DNA of 64,000 nucleotides, taken from assembly GCF_029870595.1 (NCBI RefSeq), contig NZ_JAPDIR010000003.1, positions 186,001 through 250,000 on the forward strand, in the 5' to 3' direction. Origin of the DNA: Sphingomonas sp. CBMAI 2297. GTDB taxonomy: Bacteria > Pseudomonadota > Alphaproteobacteria > Sphingomonadales > Sphingomonadaceae. A model generated the notes under the pieces. The model was not told the DNA's origin and searched no databases. It saw only the letters and a program-made list of their open reading frames with translations. The translations under genes and the position numbers were made by a program. Positions 52,237-61,027 of this stretch are shown here, piece after piece; positions within the stretch are counted from its first letter, which is position 1, and each line of letters opens with the position of its first letter.

Positions 52237-52920
52237 TCACGCCGCCGGACCGAGACGATAGCCGGCGCCGCGGATCGTGTGGAGGATCGGCTCGCCGCCG
52301 TCGTCCAGCTTCTTCCGGAGCCGGCTGATATGGACGTCGATCACATTGGTGCCGGGATCGAAATGATAATCCCACACCCCTTCCAGCAGCATGGTGCGGG
52401 TGATCACCTGGTCCGGATGGCGCAGGAAATATTCGAGCAGGCGGAACTCGCGCGGCTGAAGGTCGATCACCTTGCTGCCGCGCTTCACGCGGCGCGAGAG
52501 CAGGTCCATCTCCAGATCGCCGGAACCGAGCTTGGTCACCGCGGTCTCCGCCGCGCCGCGCTTGCGCAGCAACAGGCGGATGCGGGCGAGCAGCTCGGCA
52601 AAGGCGAAGGGCTTCACGAGATAGTCGTCGGCGCCAGAGGTGAGGCCACCGACCCGGTCGTCCGGAGTACCGAGCGCCGAGAGGATGATCACCGGCGTCT
52701 CGATCTTCGCGGCGCGCAGGGCGCCAAGCACGGCCATGCCGTCCATCCCGGGCAGCATGCGGTCGAGCACGATCGCGTCGTAGCTGCCGTCGCTGGCGAG
52801 GAACAGGCCGTCGCGCCCATTGTCGGCACGGTCGACCGTGAACCCCTCTTCGCTCATTCCCTTGACGATATAGGCAGCGGTGGGCTCGTCATCCTCCACC
52901 AGCAGCAGCTTGTGCCCCAT
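52237..52920 (-). CDS. OmpR-family response regulator
   Basis: Two-domain regulator of 227 residues. The receiver has the acidic pocket (VEDDE), phospho-acceptor D53 in VLDRMLPG, and the switch lysine in DDYLVKPFAFAEL. The C-terminal OmpR/PhoB winged helix reads LQPREFRLLEYFLRHPDQVI, NVIDVHISRLRKKLD and IHTIRGAGYRL-like LHTIRGAGYRLG. The ATG at 52920 is preferred because it starts the receiver fold directly. Its start lies inside the upstream PDZ gene (32-base overlap), and it is followed at once by the kinase gene. Confidence 0.94.
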   Translation of the reverse strand: MGHKLLLVEDDEPTAAYIVKGMSEEGFTVDRADNGRDGLFLASDGSYDAIVLDRMLPGMDGMAVLGALRAAKIETPVIILSALGTPDDRVGGLTSGADDYLVKPFAFAELLARIRLLLRKRGAAETAVTKLGSGDLEMDLLSRRVKRGSKVIDLQPREFRLLEYFLRHPDQVITRTMLLEGVWDYHFDPGTNVIDVHISRLRKKLDDGGEPILHTIRGAGYRLGPAA

Positions 52921-53365
52921 TCTCTCCACTCGCGCTTCGCAAGAGCTTGAGATGGCGTAGCTGCTTTTGGTGCACCAAGTCGAGATATACCTGCGGGTGG
53001 CGATCGTTGCGGAGATAGCGCCGGGCCTGATCGAGCGTGTCCACCCCGCGCCCGTCGATGGCGACGATCGCGTCGCCCACCTCCATCCCGTCCCTGGCCG
53101 CCTCGCTTCCCGAACGCAGGCTGGTCACCACCAGCCCGCGCGCGGTGCTGCCCGGCGTCTCGGCGGTGAAGCCCGGGAACAGGCTGGCGCCGCTCTGCGC
53201 GGCGAAGACGCGGTTGATACCCGATCGCCAGGCCCAGCCCAGGATCACCATGGCGCTGAGCGCGAAGGAAAGGACGAGGATCAGCACGAACCCATCGGTT
53301 CCGCGCATCGTGCGACCGGCGGGAGCGGTGCTATCCTGGATGTCGCGGCTGGTCATTGCGAGCAT
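52889..53365 (-). CDS. Membrane-anchored PDZ-domain protein
   Basis: Protein of about 158 residues with one membrane helix (FVLILVLSFALSAMVILGWA) followed by a PDZ domain: GLVVTSLRSGSEAARDGMEV, GDAIVAIDGRGVDTLDQARR. There is no protease domain. Several starts are possible (GTG 53395, ATG 53365, ATG 53356, ATG 53308); I list the ATG at 53365. Because it overlaps and precedes the response regulator, it is part of the two-component operon and may modulate the sensor or bind unfolded outer-membrane proteins in the periplasm (inference). Confidence 0.75.
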   Translation of the reverse strand: MLAMTSRDIQDSTAPAGRTMRGTDGFVLILVLSFALSAMVILGWAWRSGINRVFAAQSGASLFPGFTAETPGSTARGLVVTSLRSGSEAARDGMEVGDAIVAIDGRGVDTLDQARRYLRNDRHPQVYLDLVHQKQLRHLKLLRSASGENGAQAAAGGG

Positions 53366-53474
53366 GGAAATGCCCGTGGCGCCCAGCCAAGTCACGTTAA
53401 GCTTTGGTCATGATCTCGTCACGGGAAAGCGAATCGCGTGTATCTATCGAGGCGAGACTTTCAAGGAGTTCGCC

Positions 53475-54209
53475 ATGCGCCTTCGCCGCCGCAAGCTCGG
53501 CATCGCCCTCGCCGCCCTGGCCCTGATCCTGGCCGGTTTCACCGGCTTCCTCGCCTATGTCGGCTATCTGGGCGGCCCGGTCTATTACGACATAGCGCCC
53601 ACCCGCCCGACGCCGCCCGCGATGAAGGGCCTCGCCGTGGTGCTGGTATCGGGCGATATGGGCTTCAAGATCGGCATGGGGCCGGAAATCGCGAGGCGCT
53701 TCGCCGCGGACGGCGTGCCCGTGGTGGGCGTCAGCTCGATGGCCTATTTCCGGCACAAGCGCACGCCCGCCGAAATCCAGGCCCTGATCACCGACGCGGC
53801 ACGGCGCGCGCTCGCTTTCGGCCATGCGGACCGGCTGGTGATGATCGGGCAATCCTATGGCGCCGACATGACGCATGTGGGCCTGACCGGCCTGCCCCAG
53901 GACCTGCGCGCCAAGGTGAAGCTGGTCGCGCTGGTGGTGCCGACCGACACCGTCTTCTACCAGGTCTCGCCTGCCGAGATGTTCAACTGGATCAAGCCCG
54001 ACGCAATGGCGCTGTCCACCGGCCGGCAGCTCACCTGGGTGCCGACGCTCTGCGTGCAGGGCGTGGAGGAGAAGAACAGCCTGTGCCCGATGCTGACCCA
54101 GCCCAATGTGCGTAGCGTGGCGCTGCCGGGCGGACACATGCTTCACCACGACCCCGATACGCTGTACGATACGCTCAAACCCGCGGTCGCCGACATTACC
54201 AAAAATTAG
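53475..54209 (+). CDS. acvB: AcvB/VirJ-like periplasmic hydrolase
   Basis: Alpha/beta-hydrolase of 244 residues with an N-terminal anchor or signal helix (LGIALAALALILAGFTGFLA). The nucleophile S127 is in LVMIGQSYGADM, and the C-terminal LPGGHMLHHD provides the His. This is the VirJ-like domain of AcvB, known in Agrobacterium to hydrolyse lysyl-phosphatidylglycerol made by the MprF homolog LpiA. An mprF gene lies 500 bp downstream on the same strand, with a DUF2147 gene between, which strongly supports this role. A good AAGGAG precedes the ATG at 53475. Confidence 0.85.
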   Translation: MRLRRRKLGIALAALALILAGFTGFLAYVGYLGGPVYYDIAPTRPTPPAMKGLAVVLVSGDMGFKIGMGPEIARRFAADGVPVVGVSSMAYFRHKRTPAEIQALITDAARRALAFGHADRLVMIGQSYGADMTHVGLTGLPQDLRAKVKLVALVVPTDTVFYQVSPAEMFNWIKPDAMALSTGRQLTWVPTLCVQGVEEKNSLCPMLTQPNVRSVALPGGHMLHHDPDTLYDTLKPAVADITKN

Positions 54210-54281
54210 GATTTCGATCACGGCGCCGACAGGCACGCAGGGCCAAAGAGCGACACGAGAGATACCGAGGGAGTTTTCGAA

Positions 54282-54704
54282 ATGCGCTTCGGCAAGCTAT
54301 TGGCCGGCATCGGCGTCGGCGCCATTCTGCTCGGCACGGTGCAGGCTTCCGCCCAGGCGCCGGCGGCCGCGACCGGCGTGGTCGGCACCTGGGTCAATCC
54401 GCGCGGCAGCGTGAAGGTGCAGACCGGTGCATGCGGCGACAAGCTGTGCGGCTGGGTCGTCTGGGCCAATGACGAAGCCCAGCGCGACGCGCGCGACAGC
54501 GGCGTCCAGAAGCTGATCGGCACCGAGCTGCTCCAGGACTATCATCCCACCGGCAACGGCAAGTGGCAGGGCCGCGTCTATGTGCCCGATATGGGCCAGA
54601 CCTATTACTCGAAGATCGAGCAGCAGGGGCCGAACAGCCTGAAGATCAGCGGATGCATCCTGGGTGGCTGGATCTGCAAGTCGCAGGTCTGGCAGCGCGG
54701 CTGA
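54282..54704 (+). CDS. DUF2147 exported protein
   Basis: Secreted protein of 140 residues: signal peptide (LLAGIGVGAILLGTVQASAQA), then the DUF2147 fold marked by VVGTWVNPRGSVKVQTGACG, KLCGWVVWAND, WQGRVYVPDMGQTYYSKIE and LKISGCILGGWICKSQVW. Four cysteines may form two disulfides. Function of the family is unknown; members sit near envelope genes. It lies between acvB and mprF (11 bp before mprF), with CGAGGGAG as ribosome binding site, so it may take part in lipid modification or stress response. Confidence 0.88.
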   Translation: MRFGKLLAGIGVGAILLGTVQASAQAPAAATGVVGTWVNPRGSVKVQTGACGDKLCGWVVWANDEAQRDARDSGVQKLIGTELLQDYHPTGNGKWQGRVYVPDMGQTYYSKIEQQGPNSLKISGCILGGWICKSQVWQRG

Positions 54705-54715
54705 GGTCGGCCGCG

Positions 54716-57283
54716 ATGCGCCCCGCCTACAAGACCGCATTGCAGGTCGGCGCCGTCGTCGCGGTCGCCGCGCTCGCCTTCGCGGCGCTGCACGGCCTGC
54801 TCCATGAAGTGCACTGGCGCGATGTGCGCCACGCCTTCCGCGCGATCAGCTTGTGGCAGATCGCCGGCGCGCTGGCGCTGACCATCGGCAGCTATGTGAT
54901 GCTGACGCTGTACGACGTGCTCGCGCTGCGCATCATCGGACGGCCCCTGCCCTATCGCACCGCCGCGCTGGCCTCGTTCACCAGCTACACGCTCAGCCAC
55001 AATCTCGGTTTCGCACTGCTTACCGGCGGATCTGCCCGCTATCGCGTCTATAGCGCGGCGGGGCTCGACACCGCGGATATCGTCAAGGTGGTCGCCACCG
55101 CGAGCCTCACCTTCTGGTCGGGCGTGGTGGTGATGGCGGGCGCGGCGCTGGCACTGCACGCCGGCGGGCTGGAACTTGCCGGATTCACCATCCCGGCCAG
55201 CGTGCAGCGCGGGATCGGCATCGCCATCCTGATCGTGACGCTGGGCGTGCTCGCGATGCTGCGCGGACCGGCACGCGAAGTGAAATTGTGGCACTGGCGG
55301 CTGCGCTGCCCTAGCCTGCCTCAGGCACTGGGCATGATCGCGACCTCGGCGATCGACCTCGCGCTGGCCAGCGCGGCGTTGCTGATCCTGGTTCCCGGCG
55401 CCGGGCTGCACGCCTTCCCGGCCTTCTTTCTGGGCTATGCGCTGGCGATCATCGCGGCGCTGGTGACACACGTGCCGGGCGGCGTCGGCGTGTTCGAGGC
55501 GGTCATGCTCGCGGTGCTGCCCGACACCGATCCGTCGCACGTCCTGGCCGCGCTGATCCTGTACCGGCTGATCTATTATGTATTCCCCCTGCTCGTCGCG
55601 GGCGCGCTGCTCGCCATCCACGAGCGGCGGCAGCTGCGCAAGCCGCTCGCCGCGATCCGCGCCGTGGGGCTGGCGATGCACGGGCTGGCGCCGACCTTCC
55701 TCGCGGCGCTGGTCTTCGTAGGCGGCGTGGTGCTGCTCGTCTCGGGCTCGCTGCCGGCGATCCATGCGCGCCTGCGCGACCTGCACGCCTTCATACCCCT
55801 GCCCTTTGTCGAGGCTTCCCACATCGCGGCAAGCCTGGCCGGCACCGCGCTGCTGCTGATCGCGCCGGCGCTCTATCGGCGGCTCGATGCGGCCTTCCAC
55901 CTCTGCCGCACCTTGCTGCTGGCGGGCGCGCTCTTCTCGCTGGTGAAAGGCGTGGACTATGAGGAGGCGATGATCCTGCTGATCATCGCGGGCCTGCTCC
56001 AGCTCTCCCGCACCGCCTTCTACCGCAAGACCGCACTCACCAGCACGCTGTCGACACGGGCGCTGCTCTCCGTCGCGGTCGCCGTGGCGCTGGCGACCTG
56101 GATCGGCTTCTTCGCGTTCAAGAACGTGCCCTATCAGGACGATCTGTGGTGGGAATTCGCCTGGCGCGGCGACGCTTCGCGCTTCCTGCGCGCAAGCTTC
56201 GCCGCCGCGGTGGCGCTGACCTGCGTCGCGGTGACCCAGTGGTTCGGCTATGCCCAGCCGAAGCGCGAAGAACATGCGCCGGACACGGAGCTGCCCCGCC
56301 TGCCGCTCGCCCATGCCAACCGCACCGACGCGCTGCTCGCCTATGCCGGCGACAAGCGCTTCCTGCGTTCGGAAAGCGGCCAGACGCTATTGATGTACCA
56401 GGTGCAGGGGCAGAGCTGGATCGTGATGGGCGACCCGGTGGGCCCCGCCGAGGAATGGGGCGACCTGCTCTGGGAGATTCGCGAGATGGCGGACGCCGCG
56501 CAGGGCCGGCTGCTGCTTTATCAGATCTCCACCGACGCGCTGCCGATCGCGATCGACCTCGGCCTGCAGCTCGTCAAATATGGCGAGGAAGCGCGCGTGG
56601 CGCTGCCCGGCTTCACGATGGAGGGATCGGAAAAGCGCTCGCTGCGCCATTCGGAACGCCGCGCGGCGCGCGAAGGCGCAAGCTTCGAGATCGTCCCCGC
56701 CGCCCAGGTGCCCGCGCTGATGGCCGAGTTGCGCGCCGTTTCCGATACCTGGCTGCACGACAAGGGGCAGAGCGAGAAGGCATTTTCGGTCGGCCGCTTC
56801 GATCCTGCCTATCTCTCCCGCTTCGATTGCGCGCTGGTGCGCCAGCATGGGCGGATCGTCGCCTTCGCCAATATCTGGGCGACGGAGAATCGCGAGGAGC
56901 TCTCGGTCGATCTGATGCGGCATCTGGTGGAGATGCCCTATGGCACGATGGACTTCCTGTTCGTCCAGCTCATGCAATGGGGCCGCGACCAGGGCTATCG
57001 CTGGTTCAACCTCGGCATGGCGCCGCTATCGGGCATCGAATCGCGCCGCCTCGCGCCGATGTGGGCGCGGATCGGGGCGCTGCTCTATCGCCATGGCGAT
57101 GCGTTCTACGGTTTCGAGGGGCTGCGCGCCTATAAGGACAAGTTCTCGCCGGTATGGACCGCCCGCTATATCGGCGCGCCTCCGGGACTGGGGCTGGCGC
57201 GCGGGATGATCGATCTGCAGACGCTGGTGGGCGGCGGCTCGCGCAGCGCCGCGATGCGGAGGCGGTTGCGGCTGGTGGCTTGA
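54716..57283 (+). CDS. mprF: Bifunctional phosphatidylglycerol lysyltransferase/flippase MprF
   Basis: Membrane enzyme of 855 residues that adds an amino acid from aminoacyl-tRNA to phosphatidylglycerol and flips the product, lowering the surface charge and protecting from cationic peptides. About 14 helices fill residues 1-540; THVPGGVGVFEAVMLAVLP and GGSARYRVYSAAG are flippase motifs. The soluble synthase domain follows (YQVQGQSWIVMGDPVGP, EEARVALPGFTMEGSEKRSL, FLFVQLMQWGRDQGYRWFNL, GLRAYKDKFSPVW). The ATG at 54716 follows the DUF2147 stop by 11 bp. With acvB it forms a make-and-break pair for aminoacyl lipids, as in Agrobacterium. Confidence 0.94.
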   Translation: MRPAYKTALQVGAVVAVAALAFAALHGLLHEVHWRDVRHAFRAISLWQIAGALALTIGSYVMLTLYDVLALRIIGRPLPYRTAALASFTSYTLSHNLGFALLTGGSARYRVYSAAGLDTADIVKVVATASLTFWSGVVVMAGAALALHAGGLELAGFTIPASVQRGIGIAILIVTLGVLAMLRGPAREVKLWHWRLRCPSLPQALGMIATSAIDLALASAALLILVPGAGLHAFPAFFLGYALAIIAALVTHVPGGVGVFEAVMLAVLPDTDPSHVLAALILYRLIYYVFPLLVAGALLAIHERRQLRKPLAAIRAVGLAMHGLAPTFLAALVFVGGVVLLVSGSLPAIHARLRDLHAFIPLPFVEASHIAASLAGTALLLIAPALYRRLDAAFHLCRTLLLAGALFSLVKGVDYEEAMILLIIAGLLQLSRTAFYRKTALTSTLSTRALLSVAVAVALATWIGFFAFKNVPYQDDLWWEFAWRGDASRFLRASFAAAVALTCVAVTQWFGYAQPKREEHAPDTELPRLPLAHANRTDALLAYAGDKRFLRSESGQTLLMYQVQGQSWIVMGDPVGPAEEWGDLLWEIREMADAAQGRLLLYQISTDALPIAIDLGLQLVKYGEEARVALPGFTMEGSEKRSLRHSERRAAREGASFEIVPAAQVPALMAELRAVSDTWLHDKGQSEKAFSVGRFDPAYLSRFDCALVRQHGRIVAFANIWATENREELSVDLMRHLVEMPYGTMDFLFVQLMQWGRDQGYRWFNLGMAPLSGIESRRLAPMWARIGALLYRHGDAFYGFEGLRAYKDKFSPVWTARYIGAPPGLGLARGMIDLQTLVGGGSRSAAMRRRLRLVA

Positions 57284-57284
57284 A

Positions 57285-57305
57285 CCCCTCCCTTCCCGGG
57301 AGGGG
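57285..57305. terminator. Hairpin between mprF and the GT2-GtrA gene
   Basis: CCCCTCCC (57285-57292) and GGGAGGGG (57298-57305) form a perfect 8-bp stem with loop TTCCC in the 26-bp gap between the converging genes. Same CCCCTCCC family as at 28487-28605; no T-run. Confidence 0.6.
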
Positions 57306-57309
57306 ACCG

Positions 57310-58458
57310 TCAGTACCGTCCCCAGACGAAGCGCGAGGACAGCGCGAAGTTCCAGACGGCGGCGACGGCGATGCCGGCCAGCGCCGCGAAGCGCCAGTCG
57401 CCGTGCTGGACGTTGTGCAGGAACGCCGCCACGCCGACATTCGCCGCCGCGCCCACGCTGCACACCAGGCAGAAGGAGAACCAGCCCGCCAGCATCGGGC
57501 CCGCACCCTTCAATCGCTGCTCGCGATAGGTGAGCGCATTGTTCAGGAAGAAGTTGAAAGTCATCGCGGCTAGCACGGCCGTCAGCGTCGCCCCGACAAA
57601 GGGCCAGTTGAGGCCGCGGAACAGGGCGCCGAGCACGAGGAAATGCACGCCCGCGCCGAGCGCGCCGATGCCGGAGAACATCACGAAGCGCACCGGCACC
57701 ACCCGGCCGAACATCCGGTCGTAGAGCGCGATGAGATATTCCATCGCCACCACATAATCGAGCTTGCTCTCCCCCAGCGCCCGCGTCCGGAACACATAGG
57801 GCAGCTCCAGGAACTTCAGCGGACGCGGCGACGCCGTCATGATGTCCAGCAGGATCTTGAACCCGATCGCCGACAGCGTCGGCACCAGGCCGCGCACGAT
57901 CTCCGTGCGGATCATGAAGAAGCCGCTCATCGGGTCCGACAGGTCCGCCTTCAGCACCCGCCGCGACAGCTTCGTCGCGAAGGCCGACTTGGCCACCCGG
58001 TCGTCGTCCCATTCCCCCGTCCCGCCGCCATCGACGAACCGCGAGCCGATCACCACGTCGAGACCGCCATCCCCCTCCAGCGCGTCCAGCATCTTCGGCA
58101 GCAGCGTCTCGTCATGCTGCAGATCCCCGTCGATCACCGCCACGAACGGCGCCGCCGTCGCGCACATCCCCTCGATACAGGCCGAGGACAGGCCCCGCCG
58201 CCCGATCCGCTGGATCACCCGCACCCGCGGATCCCGCCGCCCCAGCGCACGCGCCGCGTCCGCCGTGCCGTCCGGGCTGTCGTCGTCGACGAATACCGCT
58301 TCCCAGTTCCGGCCCTTCAGCGCCGCATCCAGCTTCTCGATCAGCAACGGCACGTTCGCACGCTCGTTGAACGTCGGGATCACCACCGCGAGCTCGAGAT
58401 CCGCAGCGGGAGCGATGCGGACGAACCGGGCGGTCTCGCCGTCGAGAAGGAGCTTCAT
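57310..58458 (-). CDS. GT2 glycosyltransferase fused to a GtrA-like domain
   Basis: Protein of 382 residues. The N-terminal GT2 domain resembles dolichol-phosphate mannosyltransferase: AVVIPTFNERANVPLLIE, VFVDDDSPDGTADAAR, VAVIDGDLQHDETLLP and SDPMSGFFMIR. From about residue 255 four helices form a GtrA-like flippase domain (RFVMFSGIGALGAGVHFLVL, NFFLNNALTYREQR, FSFCLVCSVGAAANVGVAAF, WNFALSSRFVWGRY). It should make a polyprenyl-phosphate sugar and move it across the inner membrane, for glycan decoration. No partner glycosyltransferase gene is adjacent, although a GT39-like gene lies at the window end. Confidence 0.92.
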   Translation of the reverse strand: MKLLLDGETARFVRIAPAADLELAVVIPTFNERANVPLLIEKLDAALKGRNWEAVFVDDDSPDGTADAARALGRRDPRVRVIQRIGRRGLSSACIEGMCATAAPFVAVIDGDLQHDETLLPKMLDALEGDGGLDVVIGSRFVDGGGTGEWDDDRVAKSAFATKLSRRVLKADLSDPMSGFFMIRTEIVRGLVPTLSAIGFKILLDIMTASPRPLKFLELPYVFRTRALGESKLDYVVAMEYLIALYDRMFGRVVPVRFVMFSGIGALGAGVHFLVLGALFRGLNWPFVGATLTAVLAAMTFNFFLNNALTYREQRLKGAGPMLAGWFSFCLVCSVGAAANVGVAAFLHNVQHGDWRFAALAGIAVAAVWNFALSSRFVWGRY

Positions 58459-58486
58459 GCGATCCCTTTTCCGAGCCCTGATTGGG

Positions 58487-58538
58487 CCCCGGGAGGGACG
58501 CGCCGGGGCACAGATACGCGTGGCGCGCCCTCCCGGGG
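58487..58538. other. Long GC-rich stem-loop upstream of the GT2-GtrA gene
   Basis: CCCCGGGAGGG-A-CGCGCC (58487-58504) pairs with GGCGCGCCCTCCCGGGG (58522-58538): 17 base pairs with one bulged A and a 17-nt loop. It lies 29 bp before the GT2-GtrA start and downstream of the receptor gene on the same strand, so it is either a terminator for the receptor operon or a leader structure of the glycosyltransferase. The rest of the 187-bp gap has no clear gene. Confidence 0.55.
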
Positions 58539-58645
58539 GTTCGAGACAACACCATCGAGCCGGGGGACGACTATCGTGGCTTGCCTCGGGGGCATGGTTG
58601 AGACGGAGCCCCCGCGGCGATCCCGCAACGGATCATCCAAAAAAT

Positions 58646-61027
58646 CTAGAAGCCGATTTCGATCCCGAGACGCACCGTGCGCGGGCGCAGCGGCGTGATC
58701 TGCTTTTCGTCGCGGATCAGCAGCGGCGTGCCGAGCGCGAAGCGGTTGCCGCGGGTATCGAGCAGATTGGTCGCCGAAAGCGTGATCGCGCGCCGGCCCC
58801 GTTCGAGCCGCAACTCGAGGCCGGTATCGACATAGTCGCCCTGGGGCCGGCCGAGCACCGGGCCGATGCCGAGCGTCGAGCGGCCGACATAGCGGAGATA
58901 GCCGGTCGTGGATAATTCCATGTCGCCGGCCAGCGCCTCGCGCCACGCCGCGCCGAGCCGGCCGCTCGCATCGGCGACGTTGGGCAGCCGGTTGAAGTCC
59001 GACGGCCCCTCGGCCAGCGGAAACACCGCCTGCGAGGGATTGGTGACCTTGCTGTCGTTCAGATAGAGCGAACCGTCGAGATCCAGCCCCGGCAGCGGCC
59101 GCCAGCGTACCGCCACCCCAAGCGAGAGCACCCGCCCATCGCCGATGTTCGCGGTGGTGGGAAAGCCATAGCCGTCGATCAGGTCCGCCTGGATGCTCGT
59201 CCACCAGGTCACCGATGCGTTGGCCGAGACGGACAGGCCGTTCTCGGTGTAGCGCCCCCCCGCCTCGATGGTGGAAAGGCGATCGCCCTGGAAGCGCTGG
59301 ATCACGTCGCGGCGCACCGCCAGGCCGCCGGGCCGGAAACCCTGCTCGAAGCGGCCGAACACGGTGAGCCCATCGGCGGGCCGCCAGGCGATCGCGGCGG
59401 AAGGCAACAGCCGCGTCTCGGTGCGCGCCGCCCGGGCGCGAGGGTCCTCGCGAAAGGCGAAATAGAGATCCGCGTCCTCGGAATTGCCCGTGAGGTGCGA
59501 ATTGGTGAGACGGCCGCCGGCGGTGACCGTCACGCCGCGCACCGGCTCGATCGTGCCTTCGCCATAAAGCGTGGCCTCGTCGACGCTGTTGCGCACGCCG
59601 GTAAGCGCTGCGCGGGCGACGCCGAAATTGCGGTTCACCCGCCCGCGATTCTGCAGAAAGCTGACGCCGATCAGCCAGCCGGTGCCGCGCGGCCCGCGGC
59701 GCGCGAGCCGCGTCTCGCTGGTGAGCATGCTCACCCGGTTGATCTGCTGATAGCCGATCAGCGGCGCATCGGCCGCGGGCAACGGAAAGCCCTGATTGAC
59801 GTCGGAGACCGAAGCGCCGGCGAACACTTCCGACACATATTGCCGCGCATAGGCGACGGCCGAGCTCAGCTCGAGATCGCCCCAGCGCTTGCGCGCCACC
59901 AGCTCGCCCAGCCAGAAATCATTCTGGAAGGGCTGGGCGATCGAGCTGCGGCGGGACAGCCCGTCGCCCTTCCCGTCCGAATATTGCGCGTCGCGCCCGA
60001 CGATGCTCTGGCCGACGCCGTTCAGATCGATGGTCCAGCCGTCCATGTCCCAGCGCAACGCCAGGCGCCCACCGGTGGTGCGCACGCTGTTGACATCCTT
60101 CAGGCGGCGCTCGCGATCGTCGATATAGCCGCCGTCCAGGGCCGTGAAGGCCAGCGCGCGCACCGCCACGTCCCCTTCCTTTATCGGCAGGTTGACGATG
60201 CCGCCGGCATCCCAGCTCAAAGCGCCATGCTCGGTGGCCGAGCCGCCGCCCCAGACCTGGCCGCCCCGCGCCCACAGATCGGGCGCGCGCGGCACCACCC
60301 GCACCACGCCACCGAGCGAGCCGGCGCCGTAAAGCGTGCCCTGCGGTCCCTCGAGCACCTCGACCCGGCCAATATCATAGAGTTTCAGGTCCGGATCGGG
60401 CGCGCTGTAGGTGATGCGGCTATTGCCCCAATATTGCCCGACAGTCGCCTGGGTGGGGCCGACGAAGCTGGAATCGGCGATGCCCCGGATGAACAGCTTG
60501 TTGCGGCCCGGCCCGAGATGCGTGGAGGCCAGGCTGGCGACGCGATTGGCGATGACGTCGCTGCCCTGCCCGCCTTGCGAGACAGGAATATCGTTGCCCT
60601 CGACGATCTGCACGCCGCCGGGATAGGCCTTGAGCGGCACATCGCGCTTGCTGCCGGTGACGAGGATCTCGGCGGGCGGAGCATCGGGCTCCTCGGGCGG
60701 CGGCAAGGGGCGCGGACGGGGCCGTTCGGGCGGCAGGCGCTCGATCAGCCAGGTGGCGGCGGCGACGCGGCGCGCGCGCGTGCCGGAGCCGCGCAGCATC
60801 TCCGCCAGCGCGCCGTCCACCGTGTGCCTGCCCTTCACGGGACGGACGTTGATCCCCGAGAGACCAGGCTCGCGCAGGCCGATGCTGCTACCGGTCTGGC
60901 GGCCGAGCGTGAACACCGCGGCATCGAGACGGCCGGCGGGCACCGAGACGGAATGGCGCTTGTCCTGCGCCAGCGCCGGCGAAGCGGCCAGCAGCGCCAG
61001 CGGGAGGATCAGATCAGCGCGGCGCAC
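58646..61027 (-). CDS. TonB-dependent receptor with STN signalling domain (FecA type)
   Basis: Outer-membrane transducer of 793 residues. A signal peptide (LILPLALLAASPALAQ) is followed by the STN domain (SVSVPAGRLDAAVFTLGRQT, INVRPVKGRHTVDGALAEML, residues about 24-95), a proline-rich linker, TonB box PAEILVTGS, plug (LKLYDIGRVEVLEGPQGTLY, GSLGGVVRVV) and a barrel ending in GIEIGF. The STN domain signals to the FecR-type protein encoded just upstream. I prefer the GTG at 61027, inside the end of the fecR-type gene, because it gives a normal signal peptide; an ATG at 61054 is the alternative. Plug motifs fit iron-type receptors; ligand unknown. Confidence 0.9.
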   Translation of the reverse strand: MRRADLILPLALLAASPALAQDKRHSVSVPAGRLDAAVFTLGRQTGSSIGLREPGLSGINVRPVKGRHTVDGALAEMLRGSGTRARRVAAATWLIERLPPERPRPRPLPPPEEPDAPPAEILVTGSKRDVPLKAYPGGVQIVEGNDIPVSQGGQGSDVIANRVASLASTHLGPGRNKLFIRGIADSSFVGPTQATVGQYWGNSRITYSAPDPDLKLYDIGRVEVLEGPQGTLYGAGSLGGVVRVVPRAPDLWARGGQVWGGGSATEHGALSWDAGGIVNLPIKEGDVAVRALAFTALDGGYIDDRERRLKDVNSVRTTGGRLALRWDMDGWTIDLNGVGQSIVGRDAQYSDGKGDGLSRRSSIAQPFQNDFWLGELVARKRWGDLELSSAVAYARQYVSEVFAGASVSDVNQGFPLPAADAPLIGYQQINRVSMLTSETRLARRGPRGTGWLIGVSFLQNRGRVNRNFGVARAALTGVRNSVDEATLYGEGTIEPVRGVTVTAGGRLTNSHLTGNSEDADLYFAFREDPRARAARTETRLLPSAAIAWRPADGLTVFGRFEQGFRPGGLAVRRDVIQRFQGDRLSTIEAGGRYTENGLSVSANASVTWWTSIQADLIDGYGFPTTANIGDGRVLSLGVAVRWRPLPGLDLDGSLYLNDSKVTNPSQAVFPLAEGPSDFNRLPNVADASGRLGAAWREALAGDMELSTTGYLRYVGRSTLGIGPVLGRPQGDYVDTGLELRLERGRRAITLSATNLLDTRGNRFALGTPLLIRDEKQITPLRPRTVRLGIEIGF

